A DNA stretch of 64,000 bases from Larimichthys crocea (Eukaryota; Chordata; Actinopteri; Sciaenidae): contig NC_040011.1 of assembly GCF_000972845.2 (NCBI RefSeq), forward strand, positions 23,363,062 through 23,427,061. Reading direction: 5' to 3'. Shown here piece by piece: positions 35,390 to 46,670 of this stretch (position 1 is the first letter of the stretch; every line of letters starts with the position of its first letter). The translations under genes and the position numbers were made by a program. The notes below the pieces were generated by a model. It saw only the letters and a program-made list of their open reading frames with translations, was not told the DNA's origin and searched no databases.

Positions 35390-35570
35390 TCAGTCTGTGT
35401 CGTTTAAACCAGCTTTAATGGTGAGCCCACAATAACAACAGTAACACTGTCAGAGACACTCACCTCTTTTATAGTGCTTGCCTCGGCCCCTAGAAGGATT
35501 GATGCGTCACCATAGCAACATTGACCCTTAAAGTCTTGTTGCAACCTGAGCCAGGCCCAGATTTATGGGT
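35390..35570. promoter_or_regulatory. Enhancer-like block with consensus X-box
   Basis: A perfect RFX-family X-box, GTCACCATAGCAAC, lies at 35,506-35,519 in complex sequence (AACCAGCTTTAATGG, CAATAACAACAGTAACACTG, CTTTTATAGTGC). RFX proteins bind such imperfect inverted repeats as dimers, often at ciliary or neural genes. No gene is visible in the window, so a distal element is more likely than a promoter. Confidence 0.5.
35506..35519 (+). promoter_or_regulatory. RFX X-box
   Basis: GTCACCATAGCAAC fits the RFX dimer consensus (GTNRCC-AT-RGYAAC) with the canonical two-base spacer. Its block looks non-repetitive, unlike the X-box at 45,502. Confidence 0.5.
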
Positions 35571-36349
35571 GTTTTCAGCTTGTTACAGCAGATTTATCTT
35601 CACAATAAAAAAGAACAACAATCTGCAGAAATCATTAAGGGGAGTCTGTTGGAAACTCTGGGTTAAAGGCAAAGGTGTGCCAGAAGCAGCTGAAAAATAA
35701 TGTTGATATGATAAAGTACACACTTGGAAGTAAGTAAAAAACCCTCTTGAAAAGCACTTTTGTTTTTGTCTATGAATGACTGAATATCCTGTGTAGTTTT
35801 ATGGTTTGCACAGAAAAATAGGCCCAAGAGGAAACAGCTTTTGGTCCAAATTAATGATGTAAACCTTTGATTGTGACCTATTTTTTTTTTCTTTTTTCCA
35901 TAGCAGCGTAAGTGAATTGCATGCTTCTTTTTTTGCATCATAGCCCTGTGTGGGGATAGGACAAGGCTGTTTACAGGTGGCTCTCTTAAATCTTTAACTG
36001 TGTCAAATTGATTTTGTAGCTGCACTGATTCTGCAAATTGAAGTTCTACGAAGAGCAATGTATAGTTCATGCTTGATTTAAGATTAGTGGCCTCATTTTC
36101 TTTTCACATATCACTCTTGCCAGTCTGTTACATGTGATGAGGCAAAGATATTCAAAACCTCAAGATGCCCCCTAGCACCTCATGATGTTACTCAAGACTT
36201 CTTCAGGAATTTGAATGGAAGTCGGCGAGGAATGGTCTGAAGTCAGAGATGAAGTCTAAAGTCATTAGCATAGCGAACTGATAAAGACAGATGACACAAG
36301 GAAAGTGGTGACGAGGAGTTGGAAGGGTAGAAAATAGTCAGGAGCAGGT
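35571..36349. other. Non-coding, nothing recognised
   Basis: AT-rich sequence with T-runs (35,881-35,900). A 135-codon minus frame (35,663-36,070) is Lys/Phe-rich, reflects composition and has no domain. Confidence 0.45.
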
Positions 36350-36660
36350 CGGGCAGTGATGGCTTGATTCTGGTATTTCAAACAGGATATCTTCATTCCT
36401 TCCTGCCGACGTGAGATTCTCTTCCATTTGCTATGGTAGGAAGCTGTGTGACACTGCAGAGGCAGTCCGGCTGACTGGCCTTTCTCCAGGGCAGCCAGCA
36501 GTGCATCCCTTAAGCAGGCTTGACCGACCTGCAGTCACACACTCTGCGGTCAAGCCCTGGGCAGGGGGATTTGAGATGTGACAGCATAATCAATTTCCAT
36601 GATTCATGATCACCCCAAAAGGAGGGCGCGCTGAACGACTGGGCAGCTGAAAGAGGAGAG
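36350..36660. promoter_or_regulatory. Enhancer-like block
   Basis: Complex sequence with GACTGGCCTTTCTCCAGG, GCTTGACCGACCTGCAG and GCATAATCAATTTCC. Overlapping minus-strand frames of 70 and 86 codons are not convincing. Inferred regulatory. Confidence 0.3.
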
Positions 36661-36759
36661 CAGAAGGGGAATGCTGACAACAGCAGTCCATAGACATGTA
36701 TAGCAGTGGAGACTCTCAGCTTCTGGCTGTGCTTCTCTGTGTTTGTTATATGTTCCAGA

Positions 36760-36890
36760 ATACATAACAATAATGTGAGACATTATTGATCCTGGTAGGG
36801 AAATTCTCTTTTCACTGAACAATCTCCAGAGAAAAGTCAGAGTGCAGGGTCAGCCGCGGTGCAGAGAAGCACCCTGGAGCTCACAGTGAT
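36760..36890 (+). repeat. LINE/SINE-tail repeat fragment
   Basis: TTATTGATCCTGGTAGGG AAATTC, followed by CAGGGTCAGCCGCGGTGCAG and ACCCTGGAGCTCACAG, follows the order of a very common teleost repeat tail (tttattgatccc…ggaaatt…cagggtcagcca…cagcgcccctggagc). Diverged and partial. Confidence 0.5.
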
Positions 36891-37849
36891 TCAGATCCAG
36901 ATTCATGATGCAAGGAACCATCTGTACTGTTTTGTACTTGTCTCGCTTGAGCTACAGAGATTTTTTTGATTAACTCCAAATCAACAAGTGCAGACAGTGC
37001 CACAAAAACAGTTTGTAAGCAAATATGGAATTCATTGCCAAATACAAATTGTGTGCTTCAAGAAAGTCAAAAAATTTGACTCTCTGATTCTCTGATGTTG
37101 CTGGAAATGATGCTTGTTTCCAGCAGTTAAACATCTCATTGGAACTGTTATTGAATTTCCTAGTTACTTTTTCAGTCTGTTTCTTTTCTTTATTTGTGTT
37201 CTGTATATTGTTTTTAACATGGTGCTTCTGCATCAATCCCTTATGCTAGCATAATTTTGCATTATAACCTAACTGAGATTTTAGATATCAGACTATTATA
37301 AATAACAATACTTTTCAGCTTGCACTCAGGCTCTGGAGTTACTTTGCTGTAGTTAACTGCACCCATCAAGTTATTCAGATTACCCTAAATGATTCAAATC
37401 TCTATGAATATGTGCCTTTACCAGTCGACTTTACTTCACTACACAGTGAGTGAATGAGTAATGCAGAGGCTTATCTGCTATAACAGTGATCTGTGAACTT
37501 TTATTTTTATTCTGAAAATACATTTGCAAAGCAGGAAAAGTGTGCAGTTGGAATTGATTGTGTAATGCTAAAAATGCTCATGGTGTGTAAAAAAAGGGAA
37601 GAAAAATGAGGTCAGCCAGCCTTGGCATTCAGTCAAATCGGACCGTTTTTTATTTCATGTGTGGTATAGAGCCAGACATCTGACTAAAGGACATATTTGC
37701 CATGAACCGTGTTATCCTTGTAAAACCCTGGGTTTATGTTTTTTGCCTTGGGAAACTGTTAGATTTCTGTCAGAAGAACTGAATTCTGGAAGGAGGGAGG
37801 CAAAGTCTGCTAAATCCTGATGCATGAATCCATCAAATCTCATAAGCAG
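36891..37849. other. Non-coding, little recognised
   Basis: AT-rich. A short complex piece lies at 37,605-37,690 (CAGTCAAATCGGACCG). No gene or repeat. Confidence 0.4.
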
Positions 37850-38160
37850 ACAAAGCTTGAGATTTACAAATGCTGCTCATAATTTTTCCTGACGTTTTAA
37901 TTGCAAAGCCATTCAATTCATTTCTCACAGTTTTTTTTTTTCCTTTTCAAAGCAAACAAGTCATTAAAGTTAATCCAAGTTATTAATTTCAGAAATGGTC
38001 GTCATTTTATCAAATATGGCAGCCTTTCAGCATTGTGTTGTGTTCAATCCACCCTCTACAGTTCACTGATAACTCAAGGCCGGCGCCCGTTCATGTCTGC
38101 AGCCGCCGTGAATGACTCTAACAGCTGAAAATCTGTGCAGATGTGAGACTTTGTCACTGT
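37850..38160. promoter_or_regulatory. Enhancer-like block
   Basis: GACGTTTTAATTGCAAAG, CATTAAAGTTAATCC and GTTATTAATTTCAG provide homeodomain cores. GGCCGGCGCCCG (38,080-38,091) is a GC-rich near-palindrome and is followed by GCAGCCGCCGTG. A poly-T of 12 lies inside (37,930-37,941). Non-coding. Confidence 0.35.
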
Positions 38161-39379
38161 GGATAATGTCACAGACTCGTAAATGCCGTCTTGAGACAGA
38201 GAAATTGAATCTATAGTCACTCCCTTGCATTCTCAACAGGGTTCATCCCTTGACCTTCCCAACCTAAGGAAATACTTCAGATATGCACCAGGCTCTCTTT
38301 CTAATGGTGTTATAACTTACCAAACATAATTACATTTTATTTGAAGGAATTCCTCATTATTTGGCTTTGTTTGATTGAATGGCTTCATTTTTATGGCTGT
38401 AGTATAAAATCTCATGATTCAGTTTTATATCTAAATTAAGATTTTACATTTTTATTTACATGTTAAGTTACTCAACTTCCTTTAATTACTCTAAGTTACG
38501 GTTAGTTTTAGTTTTAAGTTTTACATTTAACATATAATTTCACCAGCAACAGTGATTTCTAATCTTTTATGACTCATTAAAAAACTTTATTAGAGCATTT
38601 CCCTGCAGAAAAAAGCACCTGGACATACTATGTTGAGCCAATCATGTATCTAGTTTCAGTCTAACTTTTATAGTTGACCCTCATGGTGGCATCAGCAGGA
38701 TAACAGTCGCACACCAAAGAACAAGGACACAGGACACAGTTATGTGAAATGACATTCACATAACTGAACAGTCATTAACTTATGAAGTCCCATTAATTGA
38801 TTTAACCTTCAGTCCAATACACCAGTGCTGCAGTAGATCCCAACTTCATGAAGCTTTGCTGATTCACCTGTTGACAGGGACAGCAGTTAGAAAGGCCTTA
38901 CAATGTTTAGTAACAAGACTCAAATATAATGCAGCCCTATATTGACATCAAGAACTTCAAAATGTGTTCAAAGGCAGAATAAAACAGGCTACATTTTTAC
39001 TACTAATTAAAACAGAATGGCAGTCATACTGTATTAAGTCATTTAGCTCAGCTATGAACTGATTTTCATGTAGCTATACTATCTTGTATCATAAGCTAAT
39101 TATTTTGCTAGTTAATCGCCACACCTGCCAATCATAGGTCGTATTAAATAGACTATTCCTTTAAAGATGTATGTTAAATGAAATATATTTAAATTTTTGG
39201 CACTCAGTCACCCATCAGCAGGAGCTTTACTTCCAATTTGTATTTGAATATTCATAAATCCAGTTTGATATGTGCAGTATTCACTCACACTCCTTCTAAA
39301 TGCCTAAAAAAGTCAAAAAGTAAAAACAAAGTCGTAAATAAGAGGCTGGTTAGTCATTTACGTCTCATGTCAAACTCCC
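38161..39379. other. Non-coding, nothing recognised
   Basis: AT-rich sequence with repeated TTAAGTT/TTTTAGTTTTAAG words near 38,460-38,530. No gene or repeat family. Confidence 0.5.
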
Positions 39380-39790
39380 TCCTCGTTTGTTTGTGCAGCT
39401 CTCAAGGTCATGGTCTCTGGCCCATTAGCAGACCATGGCTGCCCTGTGTGCTATACATGGAAAGGGTTGATGGTGATGTGCGTAGGAGGTGGGGCTGGGG
39501 GGGGGGGGGGGTTACAACTCAAGAGTTGATATGTCTGTCTCTCAAAGGCCAGCAGGAGATTGGCCTCTCCTGCCCAGACGACCGCTGACCCCTGTGGAGA
39601 CAGTCCCGCTTCAAGTTGCTGCCGGGTCCCTTTGAAAACACCTCGGCCCCGCTTGAGTGATTGGCCATATGGGCGACAGTGCCATCCAGGAGCCCCCCAC
39701 TGTGCCAGGCATGGGGTGTGGGAGGCATGAGTGGGAAGCATGGCAGCCTCCCCCAACTCCCATATTCCAGTCATCTTGTTTCTAGTATCT
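39380..39790. other. GC-rich block with G15 run
   Basis: A run of 15 G (39,497-39,511) opens a GC-rich 280-base stretch. It contains CCAGCAGGAGATTGG (CCAAT complement), GACCGCTGACCCCTG and GGCCATATGGGCGAC. Frames in several phases (69, 107 and 116 codons) overlap and run through the G-run as poly-Pro or poly-Gly. It may be regulatory; no product recognised. Confidence 0.3.
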
Positions 39791-41119
39791 CTACAGTATG
39801 TCCTAACACAACTACACGCTGAATTTACAGTATACTAATACAGGACTTCCCTTTTACATTACACACATTCAGTGCACGTACACACATCAACCACATGTAA
39901 ACATACATCCCGCAGCTCATTTATCAGTTTCCTGATTATCACATTTGTACAATTATGTTTTGTTTTAATAAAAAAACATTATTAGACATGAACAACAATC
40001 ACGACTGCTTCTTGCCACGCATACATATCTATATTTTTACTTCAAACGGAGGTTGTTCTAACTATACTTATGGCACGCTGGCAATTACATTTTTGACAGT
40101 CTCAGAATGAAATCACTGAGATGTACATGAGCATAATTTACAGCTTAGGCATTATTTTAACACAAAGATTGGGCTTTGCAATTAATCAACAAAGAAAATA
40201 TGAAGACTCATCCGGTTTTTCAGAGCTTGTGAAATGCCTCAGTGACTTATAGTGGACATAGCCAAACATGTAGAGTTACAAAGTGGAGACAGATGTAGCA
40301 GGCCAGCATTTCTGTAAGATGGGATAAACAGCACACACATAAACATATATGCATACGCAAATATACACAGCATGCATCCACATTTACATGCACACATAAA
40401 CATGTGAATACATTTACTGTTTTGCCTGCTACATGTTACCGTATATGACTATGTTTGTTCTCACACATGTGTCCATGATGCTGTATGACATAACTTTGGC
40501 AGAGGGTATCCTTGTCTGTGTCAGTTTATTTTGAAAATCTCTTGACAAAATTAACACTTCCTTCTTTTCAATGGCTAATTGGATGATAAATTTCCACCCA
40601 CTCCACAAAGGTTCAGCCTGTCCAAACATTTCTGCTAATTAAAATGGGAAGAAAGAAAAAAAGATCTGTGAGAGACTGGCAAATCATCAGCTGTGCACAA
40701 CACATCTCTGTTTTTACGCCATGAAATCCTTTCAACACATGTAACAACAGAAAAGCTGCTTAATCATTTTGCTAAACGTATTTGAGTGTCAGTCTGGAAC
40801 ACGACAGGTGACTCTGTTCACTGTACAAAATAAAACACCTGTGAATTGAATCTATTACTCCTGCCCTTTCTTTCATCATATTATGCAGTACTGAAAACAT
40901 GTTTAACACTGTTGATTAATCTGGCTAACAGATTTAATAATGCTGTCTGGTGTATAATAGAGTAATAGTACAAATAATATGCTATTACCACAGGGGGCTG
41001 TGAAGTTTTCCATGCGGTTCACACCACAGGTTTATGCTCTTCAAACATCAAAACTCCACACCTGCAGTACATCAAGCTGCATATCTATACAAATTGAAGC
41101 ATCATGACTTTTAAAATAT
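39791..41119. other. Non-coding, CA-rich low complexity in part
   Basis: AT-rich, with degenerate ACACAT/ATACAT sequence at 40,325-40,415. ACCACAGGGGGCTG (40,987-41,000) resembles half of a CTCF site. No gene. Confidence 0.4.
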
Positions 41120-41600
41120 AAAACTCCAGGCGGGCCAAATGGCCTGGAGTTATCAATAACAGCTGAAGAATGAAATATGTTAGCGTCCCTTAAGTGGGTT
41201 TTTTATTGATTTATTTAGACCTGATAACAAGAGTCGTGAAGCCATTTTGAGGCGCCCCCACCCGCCCTCCCCGCCGCCTTGCCACCCTTCCTGTGCTGTC
41301 AGACCTTGGGTTTAAAACACTTACTGCTGCTGCTTCTGCTCGAGCAGCAGTGGAAACATTTCGCCAGAGTTGTAAATCTCCTCGCCAGATATTTTCTTTG
41401 ATTTCTTTTTTTCTCCTCCTCCACCTCCCTCTTCGTATACATCAGTATCTTTCTTTTGCGCACGACTGTGTAAAGCCTCAAAGACTTATTTGGCAGCACT
41501 GTAGAGACAGGGGGATTAAAATGAGCAGAAGTAATTTCACGTTTACGGGTACAAATTTGCTCACATTTTGTTGCAGTTAAACGTTGCAGCCGCACACTTG
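41120..41600. promoter_or_regulatory. Enhancer-like block with hairpin
   Basis: Begins with a 10-bp perfect stem AACTCCAGGC / GCCTGGAGTT around a 10-base loop (41,122-41,151). Then come a C-rich CCCCCACCCGCCCTCCCC stretch (41,255-41,272), a palindrome CTGCTCGAGCAG (41,336-41,347) and a complex piece (41,456-41,580). Opposite-strand frames of 95 and 98 codons coincide, which is typical of non-coding sequence. Regulatory role inferred. Confidence 0.35.
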
Positions 41601-42169
41601 TCTCAATGAAAGGAGGGGGAATCCCCTTGGAATTTGCCGTTTCCAGTCCATATGCTTTGTTTCACATGGCTTTGCTTTTTTTATTAATTTACCAGGCCAG
41701 CTGGTCTTGGCCTGAGTCACTCCCAGGTCAAACAGTACTTTCACTAAACATCAACAGAAAGGGATTTTTTTTCTTTCTACTTGAGGCATGGAGTGCAGGG
41801 AACATTTCAAAATATAAAATGGAGTGATAACAGATATGTGTAAGATAATAATCCCATATGTTATCACATCTCCAACTGGGATAAGCGCCATTTTCAGTCT
41901 TTTAAATGATACAGGAATACATTTTTATCTACCATTTCAAAAATATAAATGTATGTTAACAAGTGTATCTCACTCTTTAATCATTAAAAGACTAAAGTAA
42001 GCCCCGTAATTCTGCTCCATAAATCCAAAGCCATATTATACTTCTACAATGACACACAGTACACCCTTCACTACAATCATTGGTCTAACTGCCATATTAT
42101 ATTGTTGTTTAGGCATTGTTTGGCTCTTGCTCTGTACTATGAATGATTCTGACACTGTTTATTAGGACG
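41601..42169. other. Non-coding, nothing recognised
   Basis: AT-rich sequence without clear features. Confidence 0.5.
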
Positions 42170-43300
42170 AAAGTGCTCTGGGAGAGGGAAAGAGGTCCAC
42201 TGGGCTCCAAGATCACATGCAATTCTTGTTTGCTCAGCCAGCTGCACCCCTATGTAGGCAACAGTCACATGAAACACTTAACAGCAGATTGACAAAAGTC
42301 ATAAATGAAGTCAAGGTGTTAAACAGGTGCGGGAAAAGAAGAGAGTGGGAGGAATAAAACTCAGCGAAGGGAGGGACTGAGAAAAACAAGGGATGAAGAG
42401 ACGTTTCACCGGACAAACTTCGACCTCTCACTCTTAGCTGGACGGTGTTATAATAAATTGCAGGTCGTTAAGGGTCTGGACACCTCTTGGCACCAACTTC
42501 AAAAGAAGCCCATGGTTCTGCCTGTTAGCTTTAGATTTGGCATGGAGGACAGGCAGGTTGTGGTCCAGTTGTTGCTCAGTGCCTCCACATCTGGCTGGCA
42601 GCACCTTGGCTGAAATTGAGACTTTGTGTCTCCTGAAGTTTTCTTGTGACATCTTTATGAACACTTGCTGTTATCCATTGCAGCACCCACTGGTGTTCTG
42701 GCCGTCTCTCCCGTGTTGAACCCCACAACCCACACCCCCGACTGTCCCCCTCTCACTCCTGGTTCCCAACTCCAGAGCTCCAGTGATGGTGAAGCCTTAA
42801 TGCGAAACATTTGGAGTGTCTTCCGATTCTAGGTCTCTGCGAAAGGTGGTGCTAAGTGGAAACTTGCAAACTTGCTCAGTATCCATCTTGAGAGACTTTT
42901 GAGCCGCAGAGGAACAAACCTGCACACCTTGTCTACATTACTACAATGGAGGCCTTTTATGTTGCTCTCCTATCAATGAATCTATCTTGCCTACGCTGAT
43001 TTATTGGTTGGCCTGGAAGTGCCCCCCAAAGCCTCCAAACCACTAAAGTTCTCCCTTTCTTGTACAAGTCAAAAGGGAGAATAAAATAAGAGAATGGTGT
43101 GGATTTTCTTTTACACTCTGACCTGTGCTCCCACCTCCACTGTCACCATCTCTCCACAGCGGCCCTGACATGGAAACAGTGCTTATTGTCAGCTCTGAAC
43201 AGGTGCAGAGTGGAAACCGTGAGCCAGAGAAGGTACATAAATTACATGGCCAGCCAAATCACACAGCACTGTTGCTGTGTTAATCTGTCAAGAGCTTTGA
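42170..43300. other. Mixed non-coding, no gene chosen
   Basis: Moderately GC-rich sequence with purine-rich (42,330-42,400) and C-rich (42,710-42,770) parts and scattered splice-like sites. GTGATGGTGAAGCCTTAATGCGAAACAT (42,783-42,810, in parts) resembles the 'gaagcc…gcgaaac' phrase of some fish retroelements, but I cannot place it. Frames of 60-76 codons overlap on both strands. Confidence 0.3.
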
Positions 43301-45190
43301 AGGCCAGGTCAAGTGAATTCACTTGGAGAAGAAAAAAAGCCTTACTCTGGACTGACTCACTCTGTGCTGCAAAGCTTAGACTTTACATGATGTTGACACA
43401 AAAAAAAAATGATCATAACTATACACACTTGGTAGAGATTTTTGGCTGTATTGATACAGAATAAAACTGTAATCTTTTTTGATATAAAACTGGAGCAGTT
43501 TTATGTTGATGAAGGTTGCATGTACAAAGAAAACTACATGATTCAACCTGAAACATCCAGGTTGGAGGAAATGTTATGTTCAGTATCGACTTTAAGCCAC
43601 TGACCAAAATGATTAATACTATATAAATATCCTGCTGTTTAATTGTGTTTACATGTCAACTTAAATTCCCTGGCATTTAATCACTTTAATCATAAGTCAA
43701 CAATGTATCAATGACATCAAGATTTTCCATCCAAGGAACCAAATCTTAGCTGTCTATTATTTCTCACAATCACCACTTCTGCTTGCTGTTTCACAGACCC
43801 TTTCCAAGGGGTCTTGCTCTAGTTGTTTGGTCTGCACTAGGGTTTGATTGAAAGCTGCCACACCAGCCTAAATCAGTTGCATTAAACAGGCAAATGCATC
43901 AAGGTGCATTTAAACTGGTTTCAATAAGTTTAGTGTGAAAGCACCATAAAACCAAATTTAATACAATAGAGCTGTTATTTGAACAGTGTAGTGAAGTGGT
44001 TATACTGGGCAGCCCACAGCTGAAGGTGAGGCACTCTCTATGATCAACAGCTGCTGTGTTCTTAAAGTACATGCAACATAACAAATATCCAGTAAAAACA
44101 CTCCGCCCATCAGCCATCTTCACTCTGTAGAAAGTTTTCAGTGGATGCAGAAGTGTCAGACTGAACATTATGTAAAACATTTCCACTACAAAAGAGTGTC
44201 CCAAGACATTTCCTTGACAAAGATGAAATTAAACGTGACTAAGTTTGGTCAAGATAAAACAACAGCATTGAGTTTGCAATGAGTATTCATTCAAAACCAC
44301 ATGAATGAAACTTTGCTTCAGTAAAATTATACATGCTAATCTATGGTTTCTGTACCCCCGGGAAACTCTTGGAAGCCTCTGGAATTCATTTTGTAAAATT
44401 TCAAAACATTATAATGTAAATGAAACACAAAGCATTCTTTTGTTCATTTCTGAATATTTACAAATGTCAAGGTGTTACTGGACCACTCACCAACCACCTC
44501 ATTTAAATGTTACATTTTATGTTACTGCAACTATGACACTGGGGTTATCAAATGGGCACCTCCCACCACATCTGTTTGGCTGATTTAGGCCTTTATGACA
44601 TTGACAGCTACCACTGTATCTGGACAGAAAACAGATATGTGAGCAGATTTTTGTTGTAAAAAGTGCTGCTGATTCCATTTAGGTTTATCGCACAAGGTGA
44701 ACAGTCTGATAACTTTCTCTCAACAGCAGACTGTATTTCTCTTGTCAGTGATGTTATCCTCTCAGTATTGTCTGTGTGGCCACAGCTTCCACTATCATCC
44801 AGATACTATTAAAAACAAATAAAAGAACAGATGAAGAATAAAAGAAGAAGAACCGTTGTTGATGAACATGTCAGTATAGTTTATTCTGAAAAGGTTTAGG
44901 AACAATATATGTACGAAAACAGTCTTAATGAAACTTTTTTTTTTTCTTTGGAGAGCAGATGTGTGCAACATGCTGATAATTTATTGCATTTAGCTGGCTT
45001 GCAGGTTTGGCAAGCTAACAGGAACAAACAAATGTCCAAATGCAGCAGTATGTTTTATTGATCAGTTTTACTCACTTTTGGACACTACAAATACTAAATA
45101 AATACTAAATAATTTTAAGTTTTATGGCACTGAGATTATATAAACAGACATGACTTCTTGGAAGTACTTTTGATTTATTGATAAATAATT
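43301..45190. other. Non-coding, nothing recognised
   Basis: About 1.9 kb of AT-rich sequence. Frames of 92-121 codons at 43,099-44,583 have no recognisable domain and match background composition. No repeat family identified. Confidence 0.45.
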
Positions 45191-45199
45191 AAAATATTC

Positions 45200-45560
45200 T
45201 AAAATATTATGGGGAAATACTGAGAATTGTTTTCTTTCTCAGAGCATAAGTAGATTGAAACTACACTCATATTTGTGTGTTAAGTATGGAGCTACAGCCA
45301 GGGATGAATTAGCTTAATGTGGCATAAGAAGGGTGAAACAAATAGCTGTCCAAAATCCTGTTAATGTTTAATAATTAACATGGTGGATTTTGGTTTATAC
45401 AAACAGGAATATAAAGTTGACAGTATTGTGGTTTTAGAGGGAGACGTGCTGTAATTGTATCTTGGAACAGTGACTTACCAGAATCTTGTTGCCACTGTGG
45501 GGTTGCCTGGCAACAGAGCAGAGACACTGCACAGATACTAGAGGATGGATAATCTATTGT
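45200..45560 (+). repeat. Percomorph dispersed repeat carrying an X-box
   Basis: TTTCTTTCTCAGAGCATAAG, AAACTACACTCATATTTG, GTATGGAGCTACAGCCAGGG and GAATTAGCTTAATGTGGC, followed by ACAAATAGCTGTCC, occur in the order of a very abundant percomorph repeat that I recall (…tatgaagctacagccag…ttagcttagca…gaaacagctagcctggctctgtcc…). Further on, GTGACTTACC and GGTTGCCTGGCAAC (45,501-45,514) match its distal part. The copy is old and diverged, but the palindromic X-box has stayed perfect. Limits approximate. Confidence 0.6.
45502..45514 (+). promoter_or_regulatory. Palindromic X-box inside a dispersed repeat
   Basis: GTTGCCTGGCAAC is a perfect inverted repeat of the RFX half-site with a one-base spacer. 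It lies in the distal part of the percomorph repeat at 45,200-45,560, so many genomic copies may carry it. Confidence 0.45.
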
Positions 45561-45899
45561 AGGCCGTTAAGTTACACAATATAACTCCTTCTTAAATTTA
45601 ATTAATTAGAATTAAAGCTAAATTCGGAGCTAATGGACTCCTGGCTCAAGCTCCATACTCTCTATCCTATTAAACTAGAAGATTATTACCTAATCCAGGT
45701 GCCAGTGTGCAATTAACACCTTATTTTAAAAACAAACAAACATAGAAACTGTTCATATTGGAGATTTGGAAATGCAATCAGCTGTTTTCAGTGATTGTTG
45801 CCTACAGGCATGGATGTCCAACATGGCCGCCAGAGGGTATATGTTTTACCTATTGAAAGCCTGCAGGACTTCCATATATTTGTGGTCCCAACAACAGAC
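45561..45899. other. Non-coding with a CTCF-like word
   Basis: AT-rich sequence with TTTAATTAATTAGAATTAAAGC (45,597-45,618, in part). The word GGCCGCCAGAGGGTAT (45,825-45,840) fits the CTCF core CC-NN-AG-GGGC loosely. It lies near ATGGATGTCCAACATGG, so may belong to another repeat. Confidence 0.3.
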
Positions 45900-46200
45900 A
45901 GGAAGTGTCAGTAACATTAGGGGGTGGGTTGTTCTTGGCTGTGGTGTGTGGCAGGACAGCCGGGGAGAAGCGACGTGTGACAGACAGGTTCATTGTGGAG
46001 CTACAGGAGCCAGGCCTAGATGGGCTCCCATTGGCGTCCCTCACGGCACCATCCACGAGGCCTGTCACCGTGAGACAATGGCTTCGTCCCCGGCACAAGA
46101 CTGATCTTCTTCCAGCGGTCTGCGCGAGTCCTTGGGGCGTGGTGCCATCGCCGGGGGCACAGAGCATCTGACAGTCAAACACACGGCGGTGTTGATAGGT
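45900..46200. promoter_or_regulatory. CpG-rich block
   Basis: About 17 CpGs in 230 bases, with an inverted CCAAT box (CCCATTGGCG, 46,026-46,035) and CCGGGGG words. Three overlapping frames (112 and 88 codons plus, 134 codons minus) pass through; none has a recognisable domain. It could be a distal CpG-rich element, an orphan promoter or an unrecognised exon. Confidence 0.35.
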
Positions 46201-46224
46201 TGTTGAGGCCAGAAAGCTGCACAC

Positions 46225-46409
46225 ATGCAGGCATACTGGAGCATTTACAAGCACGCAGAGAAATACATGTCACATATGCAAACACACATACAAACTCACA
46301 CATTTTATATTTGTCAAAGCAGAGACAGGACACTGCAGCCAAAGGGCAAAACAATGTGTGTCAGTAAGAGAGAGAGAAAAAAAAGGGTTGAAACAGAGAG
46401 ACTAAATGC
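46225..46409. repeat. CA-rich then purine-rich low complexity
   Basis: ACACAT/CACACA words to about 46,300, then GAGAGAGAAAAAAAAGGG around 46,369-46,386. It generates part of a spurious 151-codon frame. Confidence 0.6.
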
Positions 46410-46670
46410 GGAGGAGCGGCTGGGGGCATTCCCTTTGGCTTTGACAGGAGAAATAAATCATCACAATTATGGGCCGGCCCAAGTAAATGGGGACAGGTCA
46501 CCCTTATCATTCCCAAGTTCAAGGTGTTTCCTGCTCATCCGAGCCAGCCAGGCCTGGTTGCCAACAGACCCATGGCCAATGAGATCTAAATGTGCCCTGG
46601 ATGCTTGTGAAACGCTTGGCATAAGCAGAGAGCTGGTTCTTCACATCTCAGCAGGTGCTTTGACGTTGAC
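46410..46670. promoter_or_regulatory. Enhancer-like block
   Basis: GCATTCCCTTTGGCTTTGAC (TCF-type CTTTG), AATAAATCATCACAATTATGG (in part), GGGCCGGCCC (palindrome, 46,471-46,480) and CAGGCCTGGTTGCC. It stands out from both flanks. Inferred regulatory. Confidence 0.35.

Noticed and set aside
39451..39774. 107-codon minus frame ending in a Pro-rich tail
   Set aside because: The Pro tail is the G15 run; frames in other phases are equally open.
40987..41000. CTCF-like ACCACAGGGGGCTG
   Set aside because: Lacks one base of the core spacing; too weak to call.
42684..42832. Open segment after TTGCAG with Pro/Thr/Ser-rich translation
   Set aside because: Ends at a stop, has no family resemblance, and alternative frames are equally open.
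43160..43202. 43-bp exon-like segment between CTCCACAG and GTGCAG
   Set aside because: Splice-like words are frequent by chance, no matching neighbour exon was seen, and the peptide is too short to recognise.
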